A stretch of DNA of 64,000 nt from Fomitopsis serialis. Lineage: Eukaryota > Basidiomycota > Agaricomycetes > Polyporales > Fomitopsidaceae. The notes beneath the pieces were generated by a model. That model ran no database searches. It saw only the letters and a list, made by a program, of their open reading frames with translations, and was not told the origin of the DNA. Below are positions 33,755-46,100 of the stretch, piece by piece. The position numbers were made by a program, and so were the translations under genes. The stretch is from the NCBI RefSeq assembly GCF_022376445.1, contig NW_025955036.1:124001-188000 (forward strand). The letters are read 5' to 3'. Each line of letters starts with the position of its first letter. Positions within the stretch are counted from its first letter, which is position 1.

Positions 33755-35546
33755 TCATTTGAGGGAAGAGTTGGGCGAGTGACTATCAGATTTCGCAGCC
33801 CTTTCCTCCGCTGACTTGATTACGACTGGTGGCTTCTTTGCGTACGCCAGAATGAGCGGCGCGCTGCCGTCGATTTGCTTTTGGTCCAATGCGTTCTTCG
33901 CGGCCATTGCGTGATGCGTCGTGAAGAACTCGATGAACGCGGCGCGGCCAGAAGGATCGACGGAAGGGCGCTCGTCTGTCATGAAAAGTCCAATTACAGT
34001 CAGCGAAGCGGTCGGAGAAGCAGCCCAGGGGACACGTACAGAAGTCAATTTTGCGTATATTCCGTGCGTGCGCCCCGAAGAGCACCCGGATGTCCGTCTC
34101 GTCGCCCCGCACGAATGGCGTGAACAGCTTGAAGTGCGGCTCGTTGTCCTTCACGAGCGGCGCTGCGTACCCGAGCACGACGGGGTGCCTCACACCAAGA
34201 TACACCGAGAACGGCCTCCGTGCGTGCAGCGCCATGATGCGCTCCGCATCCTTCTGCGTGCGGAACTGGACGTGGGCGTACATCCCCGTAGAAACTGTCT
34301 TGAGCCGAACTGCAATGAACGTTAGCGGGTGCATCATCGGATGAGCTGGGAACACATACCCAGCTGGATGTCCACCACCTCGGTGTGGTCGCGAAATATC
34401 TTGCGTATGTGTTTCCACTTCGTCCCCCGGGGCAGACCGCCTACCCAGAGTACGCGACAGGGCGGGTATGTCGGGTGGGTGCCGTCCTCGTCAATGGTGC
34501 GTATATCCTGCGCAGGCGAGCGGATCGGTGCGGGGGACGGCGCACCGGTTATGGACTTTGCAGGGGAGATCCACAGTCTGCGGCCGCCGAGCTCGAAGTG
34601 TTGGTGCCAGTTTGCGAACATGACGGCGCTGGCGTCTTCGATAAACTCGAAGTCTACATGTGCGTACCCTGCGAACTTCCCGCGCTGAGTAGGAGCTGGG
34701 TAGAGGTGGACGTCAGCAACGGAGAGGTGTCACCCGAAGCGCAACTGACTCATGCTGACGCGGCGGACGATGCCGTATGGTTCGAAGAGTTCGCGGACCT
34801 GCTTCATGGTGGCGTCGTAGGGTAGGTTGCTGACCCACAGAACCCGGTTCACCTTGACCGGCTCAGAAAGCTGGCCCCTGTCGTGAGTGTCGGAATAGAG
34901 CACACGAGGCTTGTGGCTTCCCAGGGAGAGCTTCTGCTCATTGTGTGCACGCATGAAAGCCAGAGCGTCCTTTAATCTGCGGAACAGAACATGGGCATAG
35001 CACCGCCGATTATTCGGCTGAGGCGGTGCTAGAAGGGATCTATGAGTGTGCGGCGCGCACGCAACGGTAGATTGACCGCTCACTGAAATGGATCAGGCAC
35101 TCCCCGCGTCCGTCCAACAGTTCCATCAAGTCCTCCAGCGTTGTAGTTTTAGGTAGTCTGGCAATCAAGACTTTCTTCCCTGCGGGGTTCCCTTCGCTGT
35201 CCTGAGCGACGTCTTCATCGGGGAGCTCGTCCTCACCGTCAGTCTCCGAGCGCGCATCTTTGCCCCGAGGTCCCGGAAGATATGCTCTCGAATGCTTCAA
35301 TGTGTCACCGACTAGATGCCGAGGATTCAACCACTGGGGTATCCGCTCGCTTGTAGACTGTGCGCTGTCGCTTGCTGTAGCTGTAGTCTGTGTTGTCTGT
35401 TCCGCTTGGGTGTGTGCGCATCGTCGTGGAGGGAGGTCAATGAGCGTAGATGGTCCCGGCCATGTCGATGGATGAAACGTAAGGCCCTGCCTTCGCAATC
35501 GCGTGACGGCTGCTCGAGCGTCCGTGGCAAGGAGCTTGTGGATCAT
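33755..35546 (-). CDS. four-RRM RNA-binding protein
   Basis: Five exons (35546-35084, 35028-34750, 34695-34360, 34309-34040, 33975-33755) give 522 residues. After an Arg-rich N-terminus (MIHKLLATDARAAVTRLRRQ, possibly a mitochondrial presequence) and a Thr/Ser linker come four RNA-recognition motifs. RRM1 has KKVLIARLPKTT with RCYAHVLF. RRM2 has NRVLWVSNLPYDATM with YAHVDFEF. RRM3 has CRVLWVGGLPRGTKW with MYAHVQF. RRM4 has HFKLFTPFVRG with RAAFIEFF. RNP2 and RNP1 are weak but in place; Tyr or Phe occupies stacking positions in RRM1-3. Every RRM is cut once by a phase-1 intron between its two halves. The start is the first ATG in frame; an in-frame TTG 12 codons upstream was not used. The RNA target is unknown. 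Confidence 0.82.
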
Positions 35547-36170
35547 TCTCCAAGGAGACTTGTGGTCGCAGACAAGTACCAATAATGGGAGATACTGCCA
35601 ACGAAGACTTGTCAGGCTGTCTCAAAGCAAACATACACTACGACGCACCTGTAGCCTACGAGTAGCAACGACCTGCACAATCACAAGCACCGGTAGGCCT
35701 TCAGTAATCGCATCCACCTCGGGTGTTCCTCCGTCCAACGTGAGACGCGGATAGATAATAGGTCGAGGTTCGAGTCAGGCTAGAACTGAACAGGGCTTGC
35801 AGACTCGGACTCGGCAGGATCCATAATCAAATTCACGCAGCGCAATTTGTTATGTAGTCAAATTCACTTAACCATGCAAGCGCCCAGCCGGGCGTACATA
35901 TGTCCAACGACTCAAGCTGAAGCGCTGAAGTTTGCCTCTAGACGTTCAACAAATAAATCAACCGACCGACTGATTGCGCATTGCTTTAAAGTAGAAGATG
36001 AAAATATATGTATGTGGATGAGGGTCAGTACTGTGCGTGATAACAACTGTGAGTATACAAGGAGAGTCGGTCTGTACAATGAAAATTACGTGTGGTGTGT
36101 GATGCAAGTCCGAGACAGAGTTGGAATGAATGAGCACGAGAGCAACAAGCGAAAGTATAAACCACGTCTA
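35547..36170. other. intergenic between RRM gene promoter and BTB gene 3' end
   Basis: About 0.6 kb; both neighbours are on the minus strand. A/T-rich around 35830-36060. No gene was recognised. A sequence GGTTCGAGTC near 35767 recalls a tRNA B box, but no tRNA fold fits. Confidence 0.4.
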
Positions 36171-37219
36171 TCACAAGCAAAAGAGTCGCGACATGGAAGT
36201 CTTCAGACTGTCAAACCTCGTCCACGCGGCGTCCTTATGCCACGTCAGGCACCCGACACAAAGTCCCGACTCGAATAGCGCGTCCGGCACGGTGAGCATC
36301 AAGTAGAACTCGCGGAGGAGCCACCGCTCGAAGGGCGACTGCGGGTCCGACGCGACCTTCGCGCGCCAGTATCGTTGTAGCGTGTCGCGGCAGTTGTCGC
36401 ATGACTCGAACGGAGGCATCCCGGGAGCAGCGCTGAGCGGGTCGAGGAGCAATTGTGTCGCGAAGTCTGTCAGACGCTCGCGCCCGATGACGAGCCGGCG
36501 CATGTCTGCTTGGGAAAGGACGACGTGCGAGCGGCCCCCGTCGGCATTGCAGCCGAACCTTTGGAGGGACAATGCGTAGAATGCTGCGGAAAGGATCTCT
36601 GGAACGTCACATTCGCGGGCGAGGGCGATTGCCTCTGGTGAACGTCAGCGTTCAACCTTGGCCACTCCTTGGGAGATGAAGAACTTACCAGCAGCACAGG
36701 GAAGAGACGTAGTGTCCATGCGCTCGAGGTCAGATGGCCACCGTGCGCACAGGTGATTGACGGCCCACTCACGGAGAGCAGCGATTTCGTACTTTGTGCC
36801 TATACGTAGAGCACTCGGGAGAAGTGGGAACGGCACAGGATGTTGCATAGCTGCGAAGGAACTGACGCCCCAGCAGAAGGATAAGCGTGGCTGGGGCAGA
36901 AGGGGTGCGCTACATACTCAGGGTCGTACATCCACTTCAGCGCAACCTGCCAATCCTGCGCCGAGTCCGCGAGCAACACCAAGGGACACCCGTCTACGGC
37001 ATCCGCGTCTTTGGGTTGCGGCATGCCGAGCATGTCCAAGAATATCTCCGAGCATTGGAGGCGTGTTCCATGCACCTTGAACCTGTGTTGCTCGACTTCG
37101 AGAACAATGTCGCCGTCGCTGAACCAGAACGCTGTCGAACCATATGACGCCAACGACCCGCCAAACCTCCTCCGCTTTGGTGGAGGAAGAGAGGACTCGT
37201 CTGGTGAGCTTTCGCGCAT
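36171..37219 (-). CDS. BTB/POZ domain protein
   Basis: Three exons (37219-36918, 36861-36689, 36634-36171) give 312 residues. The N-terminus is MRESSPDESSLPPPKRRR. The BTB fold starts at FWFSDGDIVLEVEQHRFKVH and goes on through RLQCSEIFLDMLGMPQP, DGCPLVLLADSAQDWQVAL and LKWMYDP. The second exon has the helical RIGTKYEIAALREWAVNHL of fungal BTB proteins. The C-terminal part has a Cys cluster (CDNC, GLCVGCLTWH) common in this Agaricomycete group. BTB proteins dimerise and often serve as adaptors for cullin-3 ubiquitin ligases or transcription. Which of these applies cannot be read here. An upstream TTG in frame is not a likely start. The gene is divergent from the E2 gene with 302 bases between the starts. 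Confidence 0.85.
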
Positions 37220-37521
37220 GTCCGGAAGGTGCGTGGGTCTGGGTATCCCTGTCTCTGCCAGTGGCGACGCGGGTCGTCGGGGTGTGCACAGTGCAGGCAA
37301 GACGCGCTTGTGGCAACCGCGCCGATGGTGCGTGACCCTGTGTCACGTGAACGTCACAGGCGCGGAAGCAAACTGAAGGCGCGTTACGGTTACAGTCGTG
37401 ACCGGGGTGGCGTGACACAGGGGCGGAGATGAATCGGGCGCTGCCTTCAGTTCGTTTCTGACCAACAACGACTTCAACCTCTGACATCCTCACTTTCCCC
37501 ATACGCGCCGTTTTGCCTGCC
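37220..37521. promoter_or_regulatory. divergent BTB/E2 promoter with GTGAC/GTCAC cluster
   Basis: GTGAC or its reverse GTCAC occurs five times in 85 bases: 37332-37336, 37342-37346, 37353-37357, 37398-37402 and 37412-37416. The second overlaps a CACGTG hexamer (37344-37349). Such half-sites suit bZIP or bHLH factors. Whether they control both genes is inference. Confidence 0.5.
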
Positions 37522-38816
37522 ATGGTGAGTCTCACTGCTCGTATGCATGCGGGAGATACTGACTTGGTGATGCGGTGTAGTCTGTGTCGCCTGCAGTTCT
37601 CCGCCGCTTGATGCGTGAGCTCAGTGAGCTCCAGACGAGCCCCCCGGAAGGGATACGCGTTGTTACCAGCGAAGACAATATGCTGGACGTTACAGGCATT
37701 GTAGAGGGCCCAGGTGGGTACTTGAGACGCGTATATCTTGCTCGCTGCTGTCGGAAGTATGCGCCCTCCACGTACCGAGGATTAGTCTGTTCAGCATTGT
37801 CCACCAGTGGCTGGCCAGCTATGCCTTTACCCAAGTGGTCGGGTGTGCGTATGGTATAAACCCATATAGTGTATGATCCCCATTAAGATGGGTCACTGGT
37901 TGCATTCCAGATGCCATTCGGATGATACCCGTATTCTCATGTGTTTGTCGGACATATGGCTTCCTCCTGCAAGCAGCGAGCACAGCGATACTTCAGTATA
38001 CTGTAGAAATCGCCCAACTAACCACAAACCACCACAGAGGGCACACCATACGCTGGCGGATACTTCAGAGTAAAGTTTGCGTTCACGGAAGAGTTCCCTG
38101 CTGCACCACCAAAGTGTGAGTTTCTCCTCACGTCCCTGAACTCACTCCGCTCATTACCTATCTTAGGCCGCATGATAACCAAGATCTTCCACCCCAATGT
38201 CTCAGCCGCGGGCGAGATCTGCGTTAACACCCTCAAGAAGGATTGGAAATCCACATACGGCATTGCACACATCCTGGTGACCGTCAAGTGCCTGCTCATT
38301 CACCCCAACCCCGAATCCGCGCTGGACGAGGAAGCTGGCAAGCTGCTGCTGGAGAATTACGACAGCTACTGTGACCGGGCCCGGCTAATCACAAGCGTGC
38401 ACGCGACGCCGCGGGTGCGCCCCACAGAGTTCGACAAGCCCGTGGGGTCCACCCCTTCCTCTTCAGCTGCCCCCGCTCCATCGACCAGCAAGTCTGCGTC
38501 TTCGAAGTCAATATCGTCAAGTGCTTCCGCGAGTGCCACGACGGAGAATTCTGCTCCGGTTACCTATCCCCTTCATGCATCCACCCCCAATACGTGCACG
38601 CTGTCGACGTCAGACTCGTCGCTGGCAGGCGAGAAGCCGACGGGCAAGGAACGCTTGACCTCCCCTGCCCCGCTTGGTACCGCAGACTCGAACGTAGCTG
38701 GCTCTACTGCTGCCGTACCCGCGGCTGCAGCTGCAAAGACGAAAGCGGTCAAGAGGGCTGCGACGGGTGGAGGGGCTGGATCGGAGAAGCGGAAGAAGGC
38801 TCTCAAACGGCTATAG
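37522..38816 (+). CDS. ubiquitin-conjugating enzyme E2, UBE2S type
   Basis: Four exons (37522-37524, 37581-37713, 38038-38115, 38167-38816) give 287 residues. The first exon is just the ATG. The UBC fold shows [48 protein letters not shown] with HPN at 80-82 and catalytic Cys90, and [18 protein letters not shown]. The last motif and the wording around the Cys are those of UBE2S, which lengthens Lys11-linked chains with the anaphase-promoting complex. The tail after residue 160 is Ser/Ala-rich and ends in a Lys-rich KRKKALKRL, matching the UBE2S habit of a basic C-terminus used for APC/C binding. Intron 2 is 324 nt, far longer than its neighbours. Confidence 0.92.
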
Positions 38817-39232
38817 TGTACGAGGGGCGGCGTGCTGATGTTGTGCTTGTTCTAGTCGTTGGATCATTGTGTTTCTCGTGTCTGCTGTGGATATCACTAC
38901 TTTTCTTTCGCATGTGCATGTTCTGTATTTCATTCCCGTTGCATTTTCTCTGCAAGTCCTGCTGTCGTCAATTGAGCGTCATGCCTATTACTAGTCTAGT
39001 ACTAGTGTCGCGCACCAATTAGCCGGTAAGTAAGCCCAACATAACAACGGCGATAAGCTGCGGTGGTAAGTAGGGGTAAGACGCGGATCGTTACCTTTCT
39101 AAACGCGGTAATCAGACAGTAACAAACTTCAACGGTTTGTTCGCGTTCGTCTTGACCGCGACGACCGCGTTGAACTTGGGCGCATGCTCCTCGCCAGCTA
39201 CTCTCCTTCACCTATCCTCTGATTGCCGCGCG
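38817..39232. other. intergenic between E2 and Msb1 genes
   Basis: 416 bases between tandem genes. T-rich downstream of the E2 stop (38840-38960), probably its 3' untranslated region, then the Msb1 promoter. No gene was seen. Confidence 0.5.
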
Positions 39233-42200
39233 ATGCCCTCGTTCCTATCCAAAGTCTTCACGCGCAAGAGAGAGGAGAAGGACGCTCCCAAGCGCACCTC
39301 AGTAGCCTCCCTCCTCGAGGGCAAGTTCGAGGCCGTCTCCCCGCCCGCGTCGCCCTCCGCGACCAACATCACGCACGCACAGCCGGCTGCGAAGGAGGAC
39401 AAGAAGGAGAAGGAGAAGGAGAAGGACGCCGGGTTCTCTCTCTTCAGGACCAGGTCGCCCCGCACCACGTCTCCCAAGACAGACGCTGCGAAACCGCAGC
39501 TCCCCCACCTCACGCTCAACCTCCCCGAGGACAAGGGCAAGGACGGCCGGCAGCTTGGCGTTGTCTTTGAGGCGGACACGGGTGATCGTGGTGTCCTGCC
39601 CGACAATGTCCTTGGAGAAAGGCGACTCAGTCCCAACGAGGCGCTCAACCTCGTCAAGGCATGTTCGACAGCCATCGTAGACCGTGGTGGTCCGTACGCT
39701 TTCCTTTGAACGATGAATACCCTTCTGACCGTGTCGCAGGCCTGGAGACGCTTGGTGTCATGCACCCGCACTGGTATTCCTCGTCGCCCGACGTACAGCG
39801 CAGACTAATCTCTCTATTTATCCTCTCCTTGGCTTCCAACAGCCCGTCCACGCTCCCTCCCTCTCCTAATTCACCCTCTGCTTTATTTAATACCGAGTTG
39901 GAATACACCCGCTCTCCGCATGATCTCGCCGCCGTCCTCCGTTGGGCCCTTCGCCATCTCCGGCTCGAGGGTGACTTCTTTGGTATCGGCAGCAGCAGTG
40001 CTGAGCCATGGCAATGGTACAAGAAATTCTCAGAGGCTGAGCGCGTCGCGTCGTACCCTTCTGGTGCGTTCTCAAAGTTTCTCACTCCGCAACTACCCCC
40101 GGCACATCTCCGCCTTCTCGAGACGACGCTCGAGATCGTCTCGTCTCTTGCTTCGCATTCCGACCGGAGTGGTGTTTCCGGTAGCAAGCTCTCCAAGCTA
40201 TTCGGCCTCTGGCTCCTCACAACCCGGAGAGCGGAGGACGGAGACGACTGGTCGACGTTCTACGCGCGATGGGAGCGCGCGGGTCGAATATTGGAGCATC
40301 TCCTCCTCGCGCAAATCAGGTAAGCATCAATCACCGCTCCCCCGCAACGTCGACTGACCATAGTGCAGGGATGAGATGGCCCGCACGAAGATGCCCCGGC
40401 GTCTTGTCGAACTCGTCACTGGCTATCCATATCTCAAGGGTGGCGAGCCCAAAGACGAGTTCCTGCCACGACCGCGACTCTCGACGAGGATGTTCGATGC
40501 ACTCTATGTTCGTGTCGAGACGCAGCTTCCCGATTTTGCGGTTGGCCAGCCCAAACAACCGCCCCAGCAGATCATCGCGGACGCTGTCAAGGCAGAAGGC
40601 ACGCAGCAGGGCGATGAGCACGTCGGCTTGTGGGAATTGCTCAAGCAGCAAGCAGACGCTACCGAGAAGGCGCCGTTGGCTGCTGAGGACGACGCCGCTC
40701 CAGCGTTGTCGCGCGTCTTCACTGATGAGACAACGCGCTTGTTCTCCATGCTCCCCACTGAGGGTTCGAAGACCGAGGCCACCACTGTCAAGCTGGAGGT
40801 CCTGGAACCTCGTGGGCGGTCACGGTCTGTCGGGGCAGGTCAGAATGGCGCGATCACGAATGGTACCAGTAGGGCCACCGCGTCCACGACGGACCTCTCG
40901 CCAAAGGACTGGACCGACTTTTCGTCTCTCGGGTTCGGCGACAGCTCTATCGGCAGGGACTTCGCCTCGACGCTCATGGACAACGACGTCGAGGTGACTG
41001 ATCCTCCGCGTGTGCAGCGCGGGTCGAGCAAGAGGCAGAAGGCGAGCACGCCCCGCACGCCGTTCGATGCGTCGACGACCGGCCGCACCGTCTCGCTTCC
41101 GTCGAAGTGCGCGTCGGTCAGCGTCGTCCACATCGACGAGGCGTTCATCGACTTCTGGAGCGACGCCCTGCTCGACCCCATCGCCAAGAACTGGCCCAAC
41201 TTCGTCGTGTGCCAGCTGAAGCCCATCGCCGGGCTCGAGGCGAACGGCAAGCCGCTCAGCTGGCTCGTCATCGAGCAGGTTTTCACGCGTCCGCCGCCCC
41301 CGCCCGAGCCGTCGTCGCCCGTCCTGCAGCGCGCATCGTCGCCGAAGCCGTCGCTGCGATCGAATATCTCTGGGCGCAAGAGCGCGACGTTCTCGACCGC
41401 GAAGAAGCGCTTCACGCTCTTCTCGCCCAAGGAGCCGGTCGGGAGCCTCGACGCGAAGCTCGCGCCGCGCAAGAAGACGGGCAGGACGCCGAGGATCGGG
41501 GAGATGGGCGAGGTTCTTCCTGAGGAGCCCGAGAGCTTGCCTTCAGCTGCTCCCGCTGAGAAGCCTGAGGCAGAGACGAAGGGTCTTGGGTTGACTGGTG
41601 CCGAAGTCGCTACGGGTGTGGCTGCAGCGGCTGCTGCTACTGCTGGCACAGCTGCTGCTGCAGACTCGGGGAGGGTCAATGCTGACCTTCCGCCCGTCCC
41701 CATCGTTGAAGCGGAGGCTCCCTCCGCTGACACGGCGACCTCCGTCTCACACGTCAAGAGCGACGAAGAGCCCACGGAGAAGCCGACGAAGTTCGTCGAA
41801 CATATCACTCCTCCGACAAATACGTCGCCGGCGTCGTCGGAAGCTGCGGATGATGGTGATGCTGCAGAGTCTAAGGAGTTGCCGCCTGCTCCCGAGCCCG
41901 TCGTGCTTGCTGGAGAGACCCCGGGCCCCGACGTGGCGCTCAGCACGAGTGAGCCTGTAGCTCTGGCAGAGGCTTCCGCACACACAGAGAGTGCGCTGGC
42001 AGAGGAACCGAGTGCGCCGGAAGAGGAACCGAGTGCCGCCGAGCAGCCTGCGGTTGTCGAGGAGACCCTGCCTGTACAGGAGTCGACCGAAGCCCCAATA
42101 CAAGAGGTCGAGGCTAGCACAGCCGCTGCAGAGCCTGTGGTCGTCGCTCCTACCGAGCCAGAGGAGGACTTACCCGCTGCCGCACCCGTGCAGGAGGCCC

Positions 42201-42765
42201 CCGATGTACCCGAAGTCGAACCAGAGGCCGAAGCACCGGCTGAAGTAACTGAGGTGCATGCAGACGTCGAGGCCGCTGCAGAACCCCCTGTTCCAGTTGC
42301 AGAACCCGTGCCGGAAGTGCTGCCAACCGAAGAGGAACCGGCTGCTGAGCCGACGTTGGCTTCCGAGACAGTTGTAGCGGAGCCGACTGCGTCTGAGGGC
42401 GCGGCCGTTGAAGACGAGCGCGAGGCAGATCAGGAGAAGGGAAGCACAAGTGGTGCTGACCCAGAACCTGCAGTCACCACACCTGAGCCGGAAGAGAGCG
42501 TATCTGAGGTCCAGGCTGACAGCATTGGTGAGCATTCTTTTAGCTTCTCGTTGTGGATTACCTGATGACATCTGTCCAGTGACTGAAGAAAAGGCTGCAG
42601 AAGCACCGGTGTCCTCAGAACTCGAGCAAGGACATGCAACAGGTACATTCGTGCAGGTCCGCGCTGCTGTAGGGCTTCACTGATATCATCATAACTTTAG
42701 ACGAGACTCAGAACGGGTCTGCACATAAGGCTGACGACACCGTGGTGCCGGAAGTCGCAGCTTGA
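39233..42765 (+). CDS. Msb1/Mug8 domain morphogenesis protein
   Basis: Five exons (39233-39689, 39740-40319, 40369-42527, 42580-42642, 42701-42765) give 1107 residues. The N-terminal 480 or so residues match the fungal Msb1/Mug8 domain: MPSFLSKVFTRKREEKD, SVASLLEGKFEAVSPP, the block joined over intron 1 as DRGGLETLGVMHPHWYSSSP, VQRRLISLFILSLAS and LVELVTGYPYLKGGEPKDEF. In budding yeast Msb1 works with Cdc42 and Rho1 in bud growth, so a role in polar growth at the hyphal tip is expected. The middle holds a second conserved block (VSVVHIDEAFIDFWSDALL, NWPNFVVCQLKPI). The last 500 residues are a Glu/Pro/Ala/Val-rich, probably disordered tail with repeated VEPEAEAPAE-like stretches. The start is the ATG; an upstream in-frame TTG is unlikely. 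Confidence 0.85.
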
Positions 42766-43153
42766 ACGAGCTCTACCACTCACACATGCGGATTTGTGCC
42801 AGTGTCAAACTGTTTCCTTTGGGTTTGCGTTATGTTGAGAGGAAGATCTACAATGGTGGAGAGGTGTAGTGAGGGAGTTAGTCTTATTGATTCCAGGTTA
42901 TCCGCTGAAGATACCCATCCATCCCGGCCTATTCTTGCTGTCGCCACCATTATGCTGCTATGCTGCGTCGATAATTCACTTCTCTTATTTCCTATCTCCG
43001 TCATTCGGATGCGGAATCAATACATTTACATCCAGCCTATTACTACAGCTTCGGCGCATGCATGGACTTTCTACTACTTTGATACAGTATAGTCCGTCAT
43101 TTGATGTACACTGCGCGACGACGTTTGATGAGCTTATATACTGGGCAAGACAT
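42766..43153. other. convergent 3' ends of Msb1 and glycogen phosphorylase genes
   Basis: 388 bases containing two 3' untranslated regions. T-rich with several TTATTTCC-like stretches around 42970-43000. No gene was seen. Confidence 0.5.
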
Positions 43154-46100
43154 CTACTCCGGCTTCGTGGCCTCGATGTTCCAGTACTCCTGAGCATAGT
43201 CGATGATTGCACGGTCTGAGCTGAATTTGCCCATCTGTGGAGTGTCGCTGTCAATACCGCGATATACGAAGGGATTTGTGGATACTAGCCTTCGCAGTCG
43301 TCCGGATGCTCTTCTTGATCCACTCGGTGCGGTCCTGGTAAGCCTGGTCAACAAGCCTTAAAGCCTCGATGTCTGGAGAATCATAATGAGTATTGTCATC
43401 TTCAAAACACAAGGTGGCATGTCTGCACGCACAAGAATCAAAGTCTTCCGTCAGCAGGTAGTAGTCGTTTTGACGAATGGTATTGAGGAGTCTTGAACGC
43501 ATTTAGAATCAACGACGATGATCGCTCAGGTAGGTAGACATACGGCTCGTATACACCGCCGTCACCGAATCTCCCAGCAGAGACCTCGTTCAGGACTCTA
43601 GCCAAGGCAGGGCATTTCTGCTCGACAGGAACTGAGTGGTACATGTGCTGATAGCGCAGATCCTCGACAGCGGGCGTCAGGTGCCCGAAGAAGACTGGTA
43701 CTGAGGCGTGAATGACATTCAAAGATGATGTGAAATTGTGATACTCACAGACATTGTTCTCGCCGACTTCCTCTGCAATCTCGATGTTCGCACCATCGAC
43801 AGTCCCGACAAGGAGACCACCGTTGAGACAGAACTTCATGTTCGACGTTCCAGACGCTTCTGTGCCAGCCGTCGAGATGTGCTGGCTGATGTCCGATGCG
43901 GGGATCAGCACCTCAGCAAGCGACACGGAGTAGTCAGGGAGGAAGTAGAGCTGGAGCAGGTCTTTCGTGTCCGGATCGGCGTTGATGATACGTGCGACAT
44001 TGACGATGAGACGGATGGTCTGAGCCGTATGTGATCAGCTTTGTCGTCTTACGGACTGTCACTCTCGTGGTGCTCACCAGCTTAGCAACATAGTCTGAGA
44101 GGGCCAGTTAGTTCTGCATCCAACCACAACGACGAGTTGGACGTACAGCCAGGTGCCGCTTTGCCAGCAAAGAAAACGACCTTCGGATTAGCTTTCTTGC
44201 GCTCGGCAGGCGTCATGTCCTTCAGGGTTAGGTATCTCTGCAGTATGCTTGAGCAAACGTCTGGGTAACATGTAGACAAGAACTTACATGGATGACACCC
44301 ATGATGTTTAGCGTTTGGCGCTGTAGTTGTGCCCGTTAGACAACAGTGACTTCCTCAATATATTAAACAAGTCACCTTGTACTCGTGCAACCGCTGTGGT
44401 GCAAATTCAGCACTGACAACACGAATGAACATGATCATCAAACGTACCTTGATTTGCACATCAAACATAGCGTGCGTATTGATCTTGAGGCCCAGCGTTG
44501 ATTCCACGTATCGCGCAAGGCGCTCCTTGTTGCTCTGCTTGATCACTGCCCACTTCTTGTGGAAAGTCGGGTCGTCTACATGCTTCAGGAGACCCTAGAA
44601 ACTCTCCAACATCAGCATGCGATGTTACAATAGGAGGACTATGACCCGTGCCTCGAGCTTGAACAGGTCTTTGAGGAACTCGGCCTTGGGCATCTTCAAA
44701 GTGTCGCTGATCAACTGGCTAAGGCCGGGGTTGCACTGGTCGAGCCATCGTCGCGGAGTGACTAACGGATCTCAGCACCAGCCGCGTATGCTTGAGCTGC
44801 ATGTACTCACTGCCGTTCGTTACGTTGGAGAACCTACACGAGATTGTTTGACATGAGCGTGTAAGACAAGTGACACATTGAAGAACCCACTTGCTGACGC
44901 CGAAGAAGTCTACGAAATCCTTCATGATGGTCGTCTTGACCAACTCCGAGTGAAGCTATATGGCCAAGGTGCTGTCAGTGCATACTCAGTCGTTCCTGGA
45001 CGTCTGTGCCCTACCTCCGCGACACCATTCACTTTTCGGCTTCCTATAGCCTGGGTCAGCATGTACGTTACCGGGCATGAGAGGGTGATAGTGCTCACCG
45101 ATGCAAGCGAGGTTCGCCATGCGCACTTGTTGAGGGTAGCCCTCTTCGATGAGGGACATCCTTGCCAGCCTGTCACGGTCTCCTGGGAACTTCTTTTCGA
45201 CCGCTAGATCATGTGCAGCGTGAGCGATACGTGAGCGTCAGACTAGGACCATGATGCACACCTTGCAAGAATATCCTGAGAAGGGCATCAGAGTTAGCAC
45301 AATATCATCGAACCATCCAAACTCCTCACATGTTCTGCAGCGTTCAATTCAGATAAAACAATAAAACGAAATGCAGGGAGACTTACGATATCGAAGATAA
45401 TTTGCATATGGCTTGCAACGAACGGTCATTTAGCCTGTATATAACTTGTACGTCACACACCGACATACCGAGGCAACAAGTGAGACATCAACGGGACGGC
45501 CCATTTCTGCGCGACCACAATCATCAGGACCCTGAAAACATTGTAAGAGTACTTTCTCCCACCTCCAGCGCTTCCGGCAGCACAGTGTGATTCGTGAAGA
45601 AGAATACGTTCGTGGTGATTTGCCAGGCCAGGTCCCAAGGGACGTCCTCTTCGTCGACGAGGATGCGCATAAGCTCGGGAACGGCGAGCGTGGGATGAGT
45701 CTATAGATATAGTCAGCTCAAGGTCCCTTCTCTCGGAGCAATTTTGGTTGAGTCAGATGTGGCAAACATACGTCGTTCAGTTGAATGGCAACATCTGCAG
45801 TGTAAGGTACCGGGTGAGCTAGGGAGGGCCCGTCGTTGATGGAATGTCTCACAGTCAGGTAGTTCAGTGATCGGCTTGTCCATGTTCTTGAAGCGACGCA
45901 TGATATCAGCCAAGCTGGCGGCCGTCCAGAAGTATTGCTGCTTGAGGCGCAGCTCCTTTCCGACTACCCAGAAGCGTCAGCGGGGGCAGTCATTATAGAG
46001 TTCGCACACATACAAGTCGTATGGTCATTGGGATAGAGGACAGCCGTGATCGCTGCTGCGCTGTTGGAGGACTCAACCGCGCGCTCGTAGTCACCAGCTG

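Noticed and set aside
35764..35780. tRNA B-box-like GGTTCGAGTC
   Set aside because: The surrounding sequence cannot fold into acceptor, D and anticodon arms of a tRNA.
40840..42120. 426-residue open frame antisense to the Msb1 gene
   Set aside because: It arises from the Glu/Ala/Pro codon bias of the disordered tail; no domain, and the sense frame is a known family.
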